DNA from: Bacteroidaceae bacterium
GTDB taxonomy: Bacteria > Bacteroidota > Bacteroidia > Bacteroidales > Bacteroidaceae
Direction of reading: 5' to 3'
Assembly (NCBI GenBank): GCA_017525235.1
Contig: JAFXTC010000057.1
Coordinates: forward strand, 16,075-80,074
DNA length: 64,000 nucleotides
The position numbers and the translations under genes were made by a program. Below, piece after piece: positions 9,155-16,938 of the stretch (its first letter is position 1; the number at the start of each line of letters is the position of its first letter). A model generated the notes under the pieces. That model had not been told where the DNA came from. It saw only the letters and a list, made by a program, of their open reading frames with translations, and ran no database searches.

Positions 9155-9961
9155 ATGATTGATATGAACAGATCAAAAATAGGGATGCTTATTGCCCTTA
9201 CATTGCTTACTGTTGGTATTGTTGTTGTTACCATTGGCATTGACAGCAAGAAGCAGAAGGGGGTGGCTGACACTGAACTCTCGGAGGATGCCAGCCAGTT
9301 TGTAACACTTACTGATGCTGTCCCTGATGCCATCCTGGAGATTCGTTACTTTGGAACCTACAATTTTGTCGGTACACGTATAGACGGTTATCTGGAACCA
9401 ACAGCATTACTTACTAAGGTGGCTGCCGACAGCCTTAAGGCAGTAAGCGACGATGTGATGGCACTTGGCTACCGACTGAAGATATACGATGCTTACCGCC
9501 CTCAGCAGGCTGTAGACCACTTTGTGCGTTGGGCGGCTAATGTGCCTGATACGCTAATGAAGCGATATTTCTATCCCGACCTTGACAAGAGTGTGCTTTT
9601 TGACCAGGAATACATAATGGCTAAAAGCGGACACACGCGCGGTTCAACCGTTGACCTGACACTCTTTGATATGGAAACTGAGAAGGAATTGGATATGGGT
9701 GGCACGTTCGATTGGTTCGGCCCTGAGAGTCATCCAGATTTCTGCGGCAACCCAGAAAATGGTGAGTTTACCTGCGACAACAGTAAGAGCCCTGCGGGTC
9801 GTTTCATCACTCCCGAGCAGTTCAACAACCGCATGATTCTGCGTGCAGCCATGCTCCGCCACGGTTTTAAAGCTTTAGATAGCGAATGGTGGCACTTTAC
9901 CTTAAATGATGAACCCTTCCCAGAGACTTATTTCAACTTCCCAGTGAAGCAATTAAAATAA
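9155..9961 (+). CDS. VanX-like D-alanyl-D-alanine dipeptidase (M15D)
   Basis: Zinc D,D-dipeptidase family protein, 268 residues, with an N-terminal membrane anchor or uncleaved signal (about 8-28). The metal-site motif S-G-H-T-R-G-S-T-V-D gives His160 and Asp167; S-E-W-W-H-F gives catalytic Glu244 and His247; D-A-Y-R-P supplies the conserved Arg115. All the residues needed for activity are present. In vancomycin-sensitive Gram-negatives such enzymes recycle D-Ala-D-Ala from peptidoglycan, so this is not evidence of resistance: no vanH or vanA partner is nearby. ATG at 9155 or 9164 are both possible. A strong terminator follows. Confidence 0.9.
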   Translation: MIDMNRSKIGMLIALTLLTVGIVVVTIGIDSKKQKGVADTELSEDASQFVTLTDAVPDAILEIRYFGTYNFVGTRIDGYLEPTALLTKVAADSLKAVSDDVMALGYRLKIYDAYRPQQAVDHFVRWAANVPDTLMKRYFYPDLDKSVLFDQEYIMAKSGHTRGSTVDLTLFDMETEKELDMGGTFDWFGPESHPDFCGNPENGEFTCDNSKSPAGRFITPEQFNNRMILRAAMLRHGFKALDSEWWHFTLNDEPFPETYFNFPVKQLK

Positions 9962-9966
9962 AGGAT

Positions 9967-9992
9967 AAGGCAAGCTCGAAAGCTTGCCTTTA
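9967..9992. terminator. Bidirectional terminator
   Basis: Perfect ten-pair stem AAGGCAAGCT / AGCTTGCCTT closing a CGAA tetraloop, between two convergent genes (VanX-like ending 9961, RsbW-like ending 9993). The U-run is modest on both strands. Confidence 0.8.
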
Positions 9993-10400
9993 TCATTTAA
10001 TTATTTTTTCGATAGTCAGAATATTCCTGTTGTCCTCGTAGGCATAACGGATGGCATCCATCTTTTTAATGGCAAGCAGGATGCCGAGACCGCCGATGGG
10101 ACGCAGTTTCCATGATTGGGTGGTGTCGGGATTTTTATGTTCCAAAGGGTTAAAAGGTACACCGCCATCTTTGAAACAGATGATGATGCGGTTGTCTATC
10201 TTTTTTATTTCCACATCGAGGTAGCCGTCGGAGCCATCGGGATAGGCGTAGGAGGTGATATTCATAACAATTTCCTCACAAGCCAGTCGGATTACCAAGA
10301 CATTCTTTAGGCTGCACGAGGAGACCTCTGGCGCCTGCAGGATGGCTTTGAGTATTTCTCGTGCCTTTCCTTTTATGGGCTGGAAATGCAGTTCGCTCAT
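9993..10400 (-). CDS. RsbW-like anti-sigma/serine kinase (HATPase)
   Basis: A 135-residue stand-alone GHKL ATPase of the RsbW/SpoIIAB anti-sigma family. N-box: C-E-E-I-V-M-N-I (Glu43, Asn47). G1: F-K-D-G-G-V-P-F-N-P (Asp78). G2: P-I-G-G-L-G-I-L-L (103-106). In the family the kinase phosphorylates a STAS-domain antagonist and otherwise holds a sigma factor or other target. The two matching partners lie upstream in the same transcript: STAS protein at 12505 and PP2C phosphatase at 12884. It begins only 3 bp after the GlgX stop. No sigma factor is in the window, so the target of the switch is unknown. Confidence 0.87.
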   Translation of the reverse strand: MSELHFQPIKGKAREILKAILQAPEVSSCSLKNVLVIRLACEEIVMNITSYAYPDGSDGYLDVEIKKIDNRIIICFKDGGVPFNPLEHKNPDTTQSWKLRPIGGLGILLAIKKMDAIRYAYEDNRNILTIEKIIK

Positions 10401-10403
10401 AAC

Positions 10404-12512
10404 TTACCCTTTCCCTACCAGAACAATGATGGAACGTGGACCGACCAGCACTTCATGTTGATTCTCAATCACAGGTTCTTTACCCAGCTCGAAGATATCT
10501 TCGGGAGTCTCCATGCCTGTATTGGCAAAGATGTGCCAAGCCAAACCATCGGGCAACTGAGGCAGCTCGAAGCCATGCATCTCCCAGTGCATATTCATGG
10601 CTACATATATGAAGTCATCGTTATCTGCATATTGGCCGTTCAACATGAAGGCTAGAGTGAGATTGTTGTAACCGGCCCATGGTTGCCAGGCTTTAACGCC
10701 GTGCCACGAGAAGTCGGGGTAACCGAGATTGCGGTAGTCGGTGTGGCTCAAGTGTTCGTCGTGGCGGAGAACCTTGTGTTGGCGTCGGAACTGAATCATC
10801 TGCTTGAAGTAGCGGAGGATGTCAGCGTTCTTCTCCAGATTATTCCAGTCAAGCCATGCGATTTCGTTGTCTTGACAATAGGCGTTGTTGTTGCCTTGTT
10901 GGGAGTTTCCCATCTCGTCGCCCGAAAGTACCATGGGGATGCCCTGGCTGACCATCAGCAGCGTGATGGCGTTCTTAATTTGCTGATGACGCAGCCGATT
11001 GATACCCGCATCGTCACATTCACCTTCCCAGCCACAATTCCAACTGTTGTTGTGATTTTCGCCGTCACGGTTGTCTTCGCCATTGGCTTCGTTGTGCTTG
11101 TTGTTATACGATACGAGGTCCATCAGTGTGAATCCGTCGTGTGCCGTGATGAAGTTCACACTGGCCTTGATGCCTCGTTTCTGTGAAGCGTAGAGATCGG
11201 GTGAACCGATGATACGCTCCTTCACATCGGCCAGCACTTGTTCGTCGCCTTTCAAGAAACGACGCATGCTGTCGCGGAACTTTCCGTTCCACTCTGCCCA
11301 GCGTCCCCAAGATGGGAATGAGCCTACTTGATAGAGTCCACCAGCATCCCATGCCTCGGCAATGAGTTTTGTCTTGCCGAGTATTGGGTCGTGAGCCAGC
11401 GATTCCAGTAGTGGCGGGTTAGACATGGGATTTCCGTTCTGATCGCGTCCAAGGATGGCAGCAAGGTCGAAACGAAAACCATCAATATGATAATCAGAAA
11501 CCCAGTAGCGCAGGCTTTCCACAATCATATCGCGTACGTTGGGGTTATTACAGTTCAATGTGTTGCCACAGCCGCTGAAGTTAAAGTAATAGCCTTCTGG
11601 AGTCAGCATGTAATAAGTCTTGTTGTCAATGCCGCGATAGGAGATGTATGGGCCTTGCTCGTTGCCTTCAGCAGTGTGGTTGAAAACAACGTCAAGGATA
11701 ACCTCAATGCCGTTAGCGTGCAATCGTTTCACAAGATTCTTTAATTCATCCACTTGCATGCCAAACCTTCCCGATGATGCGTAGGCGGCCTTGGGGGCAA
11801 AGAATCCTACGTTGCTGTAACCCCATAGATTGTAAAGTTGGCGCCCGTCGACAGGCGATATACGGGAATTTTCGAACTCATCGAATTCGTGAATGGGCAT
11901 TAGCTCCACACAATTGACGCCGAGTTCCTTCAGGTATGGAATCTTTTCCACGATACCTGCAAACGTGCCGGGATGTTTCACTCCGGCAGCTTGGCCACAC
12001 GTGAAGTTACGCACGTGCATCTCATAGACAATAAGATCGTTGACGGGTGTTTCCAATGGAAGGTCGTTCTCCCAGTCGAAATCATCGAACACTACACGTG
12101 CACGGTACTGGTAAAGGCTGTCCCAATTGGGATGTTTCCCCCAGACATCACGTCCTGCAATCAGCTTGGCATAAGGATCGAGCAGGATTTTCGATTTATC
12201 GAAGCGATGCCCCTCTTCGGGTTGGAAGGGGCCATCCATCCGGTAACCATATTCGATGTTCTCGTAATCGAGGTCGAAAACCATCATAGAAAACACATTA
12301 CCCAACCTGAACTCAGGAAAGAAGGGGATTTCAAGGAAGGGCTCCTCCTCGCGGTTGTGGAAGAGTACCAACGTGCAGGATGTGGCATAGCGGGAATACA
12401 CAGAGAAGTTAACGGCGTTGCCAAAAACTGTGGCTCCAAAGGGATACGGTCTGCCTGTGCGCAGTTTCAACCCTTGGTACTCATGTGTGGGAAATATATC
12501 GACTCTATGCAT
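10404..12512 (-). CDS. glgX: Glycogen debranching enzyme, GlgX/isoamylase type (GH13)
   Basis: Debranching enzyme that hydrolyses alpha-1,6 links of glycogen or limit dextrins, 702 residues from the ATG at 12512. A longer frame from 12566 runs through the STAS gene and lacks support; the chosen ATG overlaps the STAS stop by 8 bases, typical of coupling. An N-terminal isoamylase CBM48 domain (about 10-130, start G-R-P-Y-P-F-G-A-T-V) precedes the GH13 barrel. Conserved regions: L-D-V-V-F-N-H; G-F-R-F-D (nucleophile about Asp349); L-I-A-E-A-W-D (acid/base about Glu386); T-A-H-D-G-F (about Asp459). No signal peptide, so cytoplasmic. It lies between STAS and RsbW genes. Confidence 0.92.
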   Translation of the reverse strand: MHRVDIFPTHEYQGLKLRTGRPYPFGATVFGNAVNFSVYSRYATSCTLVLFHNREEEPFLEIPFFPEFRLGNVFSMMVFDLDYENIEYGYRMDGPFQPEEGHRFDKSKILLDPYAKLIAGRDVWGKHPNWDSLYQYRARVVFDDFDWENDLPLETPVNDLIVYEMHVRNFTCGQAAGVKHPGTFAGIVEKIPYLKELGVNCVELMPIHEFDEFENSRISPVDGRQLYNLWGYSNVGFFAPKAAYASSGRFGMQVDELKNLVKRLHANGIEVILDVVFNHTAEGNEQGPYISYRGIDNKTYYMLTPEGYYFNFSGCGNTLNCNNPNVRDMIVESLRYWVSDYHIDGFRFDLAAILGRDQNGNPMSNPPLLESLAHDPILGKTKLIAEAWDAGGLYQVGSFPSWGRWAEWNGKFRDSMRRFLKGDEQVLADVKERIIGSPDLYASQKRGIKASVNFITAHDGFTLMDLVSYNNKHNEANGEDNRDGENHNNSWNCGWEGECDDAGINRLRHQQIKNAITLLMVSQGIPMVLSGDEMGNSQQGNNNAYCQDNEIAWLDWNNLEKNADILRYFKQMIQFRRQHKVLRHDEHLSHTDYRNLGYPDFSWHGVKAWQPWAGYNNLTLAFMLNGQYADNDDFIYVAMNMHWEMHGFELPQLPDGLAWHIFANTGMETPEDIFELGKEPVIENQHEVLVGPRSIIVLVGKG

Positions 12513-12780
12513 AATCGAAGAAACCGTCAAAACCTGTAACAGACATGATGTCCTGAACCTCGGCACTTACACCCTTCAAAGAAAAATTCAGCCCCTTGGA
12601 AGCTGCCACTTTCTTGCTATAGAGTAATACACGCAGACCTGTACTGGAAACGTAGTTGCAGGCGGTCATATCAAGCAAGACATTATTGCCCTTCTCTAGA
12701 ATGGCCAGAATACCATCCTGGACTTCTTGGTAGTTGAATGAATCCAACTCTTCTCCTAGTTTATAAACTTCTGTATTCAT
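12505..12780 (-). CDS. STAS-domain anti-sigma factor antagonist (RsbV/SpoIIAA-like)
   Basis: A single STAS domain of 91 residues. The longest frame starts at a TTG (12792), but the ATG at 12780 has GGAGATAGTG just before it, so it is the likely start. The phospho-acceptor loop reads Y-V-S-S-T-G-L-R-V-L; aligned to SpoIIAA D-S-S-G-L-G, the acceptor position is Thr (about residue 47) instead of Ser, with two Ser before it. In the family the unphosphorylated form binds the RsbW-type kinase and frees its target. Its stop lies 8 bases inside the start of glgX. The upstream PP2C gene is separated by a 103-bp gap that holds a large hairpin. Confidence 0.9.
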   Translation of the reverse strand: MNTEVYKLGEELDSFNYQEVQDGILAILEKGNNVLLDMTACNYVSSTGLRVLLYSKKVAASKGLNFSLKGVSAEVQDIMSVTGFDGFFDYA

Positions 12781-12822
12781 CACTATCTCCAATTATAGTT
12801 TACTGTTTATTGTTAATCGTTT

Positions 12823-12875
12823 GAAGCCTAAATTCGAGGAGTATTTAGGCTCCAAACGCCTCGAATTCAGGCTTC
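12823..12875 (-). other. Large intra-operon stem-loop with an alternative fold
   Basis: 17-base arms at 12823-12839 and 12859-12875 (GAAGCCTAAATTCGAGG against CCTCGAATTCAGGCTTC, one mismatch that is a G-U pair in the minus-strand RNA). A second, mutually exclusive stem pairs GCCTAAAT (12826-12833) with ATTTAGGC (12843-12850). It sits between the RsbU-like and STAS genes. There is no U-run, so it is not an ordinary terminator; attenuation, processing or mRNA stability are possible. Confidence 0.7.
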
Positions 12876-12883
12876 ATTCTCAC

Positions 12884-14812
12884 TCACTGATTTTTCACTT
12901 TAATTCCCAGCATAGTCAGGTCGTCGCTTTGGGCGGCATCGCCAACAAACTTTTGCACCGCTTGGGTCATTTTGTCTATTTGGTTTTTGCTATCAACTCC
13001 GTTCTTCAGTTGGCTGATGACTCGTTCAATACCGAACTGCTTGCGCTGTGTATTCCTGGCTTCCGTCAGTCCGTCAGTATAGAGGAACAGCATAGTGCCT
13101 GCCTGCATGGTACATTCCCTTACTATATAAGGTGCGTTTTCGTCAACGCCCAGGGGAAGGTTGGGTTTGGCAGGCAGTTCGGTAATACCGTCACATATAA
13201 AGAAAGGTTTATTGTGCCCAGCATTGACATAGCGCAGCTGTTCAGTGCGCAAATCCAGCACACCCATGAAGAAAGTTACAAACATGACCGTCTCATTGTC
13301 AGCGCAAGCGGTCTTGTTAATGGATTTGATAATTTTCTGCAAATCGTCCTCATAGGTGGCTACATTGCGGAACTGGCTGAGCGTAGTTGTCATCACCAGC
13401 GCTGCAGGTACGCCTTTGCCCGATACATCGCCAATGCAGAAAAAAAGCTTCTCGTCACGAATAAAGAAGTCGTAGAAGTCACCACCCACCTCTTTGGCGG
13501 CACATAATTGACCGTAGATGTCGAGATTGCTGTGGTCTGAAGGTTGATATGCCTTTGGTAGCATGGATAGCTGAATCTCTCTAGCCACCTTCAACTCTCC
13601 CTCAATGCGACCCTTTGCTTCGTTCACCTGTTTAAGTTCCTCCATCTGTTGAGCCAGTGACTGCTGCATGATGCTGAACGAATGGTGTAGCTGCTGCATC
13701 TCGTCCTGCGAATGAATAACAGGCAATTCTGCTTGCAGGTTGCCTTGTGCTACCTGATCCACAGCCTGTGTGAACGTGGTGAGTGGGGCAATAAGCCGAT
13801 GCACACCTCGTCTCAGGAGGTAGGTGAGCAGCACCAGCATTATCAAGAAAAGTGCCGTTAGAAATAAGCCGGCCTTTCGTACTCCCTTGAATAGTTCAGA
13901 AGCCTTGCATACAATAGCCATTGACCAACCGGTATGCTGTAACGGGACGAAGAAGATGTATGATTCACCATACCTAGGTGAAGTCCACTTCCTCATACCA
14001 CTTCTCCCTTCTGCAAAATCTTGCGCAAGATCCTTCAACTCGGGATATTTTGTTGAGTCGGTCACGGAGAAAATACTCTCTCGGAGCACAAGTTCCTTCA
14101 TGGGATGCGAAATGAAGGTGCCATTACGACTAAGTAAGCAGGCATAGGCATTCTCGTAATACTTCACTTCAAGTAACTTCGAAAAGTCGTCGAGCAGGAT
14201 ATCGGCCGTTACTACAGCAATTGTATTACCACCAGTGTCTAAAAGGGGAAAGCTGTAGGTGGTCATTGCCATTTCGCCACCACCCTCGTCGAAATAAGGC
14301 TCGCTCCAGTATCCGTTTCGCATGGTGTCGGTTGTTTGATACCAATCCATAGTGTGGTAGTCATAATCAGGCCCACCCAACTGCTTGGTGTGAATGGTAA
14401 GACCCTCACGATAGCTGTAGGGTGCAAACCATTGACCCTTGTCGGGGAAAAAATAAGGCCGGAAGGCTATGGCTGAGCCTACGATACCGGGATTGTCCTC
14501 CAGCATCCTTTGCGTGATGTGGTAGAGAGCTTCGGGATTATCAATATTCTCAACAATATCGCCTATGTGGTTGCGTACAGCAATCTCGACGGTGACGAGT
14601 GATGCATCAATGCGTTGACCTACAATGTATAGGATGCCGTTAGCCTTTACGCTCTCTTCCAACTTAATGCTCTTTACCACATAATAGTTGCCAATGAGAG
14701 CTGTGATGCTAAGGATAAGCACCACGGAAAGCACAACCCACAAGCTAATGCGGCTTGCAAGCGATTTTCTACCTCCTCCAATCCATGCAGTTACGAACGC
14801 GCAGGTCGGCAT
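12884..14812 (-). CDS. RsbU-like PP2C phosphatase with Cache sensor and HAMP
   Basis: Membrane-bound signalling phosphatase, 642 residues. TM1 at about 22-47, then a periplasmic double-Cache sensor (about 50-305; Y-W-S-E-P-Y-F-D near 169 is typical), TM2 at 314-334, HAMP (about 335-387), a coiled-coil linker (390-420, ending V-A-R-E-I-Q-L-S-M-L-P) and a SpoIIE/RsbU PP2C domain. Metal motifs are intact: G-G-D-F-Y-D (443-448), G-D-V-S-G-K-G (461-467), Y-T-D-G-L-T-E-A (578-585), S-D-D-L-T (629-633). In the family it dephosphorylates the STAS antagonist. The start at 14812 overlaps the amylase by 44 bases. The ligand of the Cache domain is unknown; a sugar or metabolite would fit the neighbours. 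Confidence 0.92.
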   Translation of the reverse strand: MPTCAFVTAWIGGGRKSLASRISLWVVLSVVLILSITALIGNYYVVKSIKLEESVKANGILYIVGQRIDASLVTVEIAVRNHIGDIVENIDNPEALYHITQRMLEDNPGIVGSAIAFRPYFFPDKGQWFAPYSYREGLTIHTKQLGGPDYDYHTMDWYQTTDTMRNGYWSEPYFDEGGGEMAMTTYSFPLLDTGGNTIAVVTADILLDDFSKLLEVKYYENAYACLLSRNGTFISHPMKELVLRESIFSVTDSTKYPELKDLAQDFAEGRSGMRKWTSPRYGESYIFFVPLQHTGWSMAIVCKASELFKGVRKAGLFLTALFLIMLVLLTYLLRRGVHRLIAPLTTFTQAVDQVAQGNLQAELPVIHSQDEMQQLHHSFSIMQQSLAQQMEELKQVNEAKGRIEGELKVAREIQLSMLPKAYQPSDHSNLDIYGQLCAAKEVGGDFYDFFIRDEKLFFCIGDVSGKGVPAALVMTTTLSQFRNVATYEDDLQKIIKSINKTACADNETVMFVTFFMGVLDLRTEQLRYVNAGHNKPFFICDGITELPAKPNLPLGVDENAPYIVRECTMQAGTMLFLYTDGLTEARNTQRKQFGIERVISQLKNGVDSKNQIDKMTQAVQKFVGDAAQSDDLTMLGIKVKNQ

Positions 14813-15902
14813 AAGGCTCAGCGTTAAAGATTGACGGGTTATTCGTCATCAATTGCTCTGTTCCGTAAAGGAATGAGAAGGGATGCGGAAGTTCCTTGGT
14901 GAAATCGATAGCTTGCTGCAAAATTGTTGTATCATCGTGACAGTCAAATAGAAAGCGGTCTGTGTCGTGGTTATCCAAGAACAGCACCAACTTGAAGTCC
15001 TTGGGATACTTGGCAAAGTGAGCCTCTACCTTGCTCTTGAGCGTTGCATTGCCCTTGATACTGCGGCCTGCATGGACTTCTTCCAATAGAATATCGCGGT
15101 AAGCAAAATCCAATACGCCATCCAGCGTGCCTACATAGTCGGCCTGCAAGTCATCTTGGCTAAATGGCTGGGTTGCTTGTGCCAGGAACTCATTCAACCT
15201 GCTTTCTGTCTTAAAATAGAGTTGACTAGCCAATTGCGGACCGATGCCGAATGCCCAAACTTCACCGAAAACGACAATGTCACTGCGAATGGCTTGGAGG
15301 CTTTCGCGCAGGCTCTTTAGGAAACTGTGCGGCTGACCCAACGCATGGTCGATACGGAAGGCATCCACTCCCATACGGACAAGCTTCTCAGCCTTCTCAA
15401 TCATGAACCCGACCACCTCGGAGTCTGTGAGGTTGAACTTAGGCAGGTCACCATATCCCAGAAATGATACGAAAGCATCGCTATCTTTGTTCTCGAAGAA
15501 GAACCAGTTGCGATGTTTGCCGCCATTTTTCAATAGCGCCTCTTGGAACATGGGGGCTTGATACCAACAGTGGTTGGGCACGAAGTCACAGATAATCTTC
15601 ATCCCCTTTCCGTGAGCCGTATCCAGAAGCCGCTGATAATCATCCCATGTACCTAGGTGAGGATCCACCTCGTCGAAGTTCAGAGTGTGGTACCCATGAT
15701 AGTTTGCCGATGCAAAGATGGGCGACAGCATCACGGCGTTAAAACCCATCCCCTTGATGTAATCCAACTTATCTATGACACCCTGCAGCGTGCCACCACA
15801 GAAAACATTCTCACTCTTTGGTGGTGTCTGCCAACCTCCGTTGAATCTGTCAATCAACAGATGATAAATACGGATATTATTAAACCATAATGCCTTATCC
15901 AT
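14769..15902 (-). CDS. Alpha-amylase family glycosidase (GH13), cytoplasmic
   Basis: Compact 377-residue GH13 enzyme without signal peptide. Conserved regions: D-F-V-P-N-H (106-111); A-F-R-I-D-H with nucleophile Asp185; F-G-E-V-W with Glu214; D-N-H-D-T-D-R-F with Asp313. It lacks the long C-terminal beta-sandwich of most amylases (usual length 450 or more), which seems natural here because the frame is intact. Likely acts on maltodextrins inside the cell; cyclomaltodextrinase or alpha-glucosidase specificity cannot be settled. It begins 15 bp after the pfkA stop and overlaps the RsbU-like gene by 44 bases, linking glucan catabolism and signalling in one transcript. Confidence 0.88.
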   Translation of the reverse strand: MDKALWFNNIRIYHLLIDRFNGGWQTPPKSENVFCGGTLQGVIDKLDYIKGMGFNAVMLSPIFASANYHGYHTLNFDEVDPHLGTWDDYQRLLDTAHGKGMKIICDFVPNHCWYQAPMFQEALLKNGGKHRNWFFFENKDSDAFVSFLGYGDLPKFNLTDSEVVGFMIEKAEKLVRMGVDAFRIDHALGQPHSFLKSLRESLQAIRSDIVVFGEVWAFGIGPQLASQLYFKTESRLNEFLAQATQPFSQDDLQADYVGTLDGVLDFAYRDILLEEVHAGRSIKGNATLKSKVEAHFAKYPKDFKLVLFLDNHDTDRFLFDCHDDTTILQQAIDFTKELPHPFSFLYGTEQLMTNNPSIFNAEPYADLRVRNCMDWRR

Positions 15903-15917
15903 GTTTTCAGATATTAG

Positions 15918-16895
15918 TTAGATACTTAGTTCGTCAAGTACCTTGATGAGACGTTTGTCGAAAGGTTTATCTGTGCGGATGCACTCACTGAAAGGAACAT
16001 ATACCACATCATTGAATCGGGAGCCAATCATGACGTTACGTTGTCCCTGCTTGATAGCCTCGATGGCTCCTACACCCATGCAGCTAGCCAGAATACGGTC
16101 TCGGGCTGATGGTGCTCCACCTCGTTGCAAGTGACCGAGGATGGAAACGCGTACGTCAAACCCAGGAAACTCATTTTTAACACGTTCGGCATAGTACATA
16201 GCACCGCACTTGGGGCTTTCGGAAACAATGACGATACATGATTTCTTGGACTTCCGGATACCACGATGCATGAAATCAGCCAACTGGTCGACATCTGTCA
16301 TATCCTCGGGAATGATGGCGGCTTCTGTTCCGCAAGCGATGGCTGTGTTCTGTGCTAAATAGCCAGCTTCACGCCCCATTACTTCAACGAAGAAGATACG
16401 TTCATGGCTGTTGGCTGTATCGCGGATGCGGTCGACACACTCCATGATGGTATTCATGGTAGTATCATAGCCGATGGTAGCATCGGTGCCATATAGGTCG
16501 TTGTCGATGGTGCCAGGTAGTCCAATGATGGGAAAATCGAATTCCTCAGCGAAAATACGGGCACCGGACAATGAACCGTTGCCACCGATGACGACAAGTG
16601 CATCAATCTCTTCACGCTGACAGGTTTCGTATGCCTTCTGCCTGCCTTCAGGTGTCATAAAATCCTTGCTTCGGGCAGTTTTCAGGATGGTACCACCACG
16701 ATCAATGATACCAGATACATCCTCTGTGGTAAATGTTTTTACTTCATCGTTGATGAGACCTTCATAGCCTCGGTAGATACCTTTAATAACGAAACCATTA
16801 TATATGCCGGCGCGTGTCACGGCACGAATAGCTGCGTTCATGCCGGGGGCATCTCCACCGGAAGTAAGAATGCCTATAGTCTTTATTTTTCCCAT
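15918..16895 (-). CDS. pfkA: 6-phosphofructokinase
   Basis: Glycolytic kinase converting fructose 6-phosphate to fructose 1,6-bisphosphate; 325 residues, the normal size of the short ATP-dependent class. Motifs: [10 protein letters not shown] (11-20), P-G-T-I-D-N-D (127-133, catalytic Asp131 = E. coli Asp127), [13 protein letters not shown]. The residue that distinguishes ATP from pyrophosphate use is Gly107 (E. coli Gly104), pointing to ATP. Oddly the preceding residue is Asn106 where E. coli has the Mg-binding Asp103 (I-G-G-N-G-S). It is 43 bp after the TolC-like gene with no terminator seen, and heads the amylase/partner-switch run. Confidence 0.93.
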   Translation of the reverse strand: MGKIKTIGILTSGGDAPGMNAAIRAVTRAGIYNGFVIKGIYRGYEGLINDEVKTFTTEDVSGIIDRGGTILKTARSKDFMTPEGRQKAYETCQREEIDALVVIGGNGSLSGARIFAEEFDFPIIGLPGTIDNDLYGTDATIGYDTTMNTIMECVDRIRDTANSHERIFFVEVMGREAGYLAQNTAIACGTEAAIIPEDMTDVDQLADFMHRGIRKSKKSCIVIVSESPKCGAMYYAERVKNEFPGFDVRVSILGHLQRGGAPSARDRILASCMGVGAIEAIKQGQRNVMIGSRFNDVVYVPFSECIRTDKPFDKRLIKVLDELSI

Positions 16896-16938
16896 AATTA
16901 CAGTATTATTAATTTAATTTGATTGGTTTGATGATATT

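Noticed and set aside
9155-9961. Vancomycin resistance determinant
   Set aside because: VanX-like motif set is real, but no vanH/vanA ligase genes are adjacent, and such dipeptidases are housekeeping proteins in Gram-negative bacteria.
12821-13507. 228-codon plus-strand frame opposite the RsbU-like phosphatase
   Set aside because: Shadow of the intact PP2C domain on the other strand; it begins in the hairpin and has no promoter.
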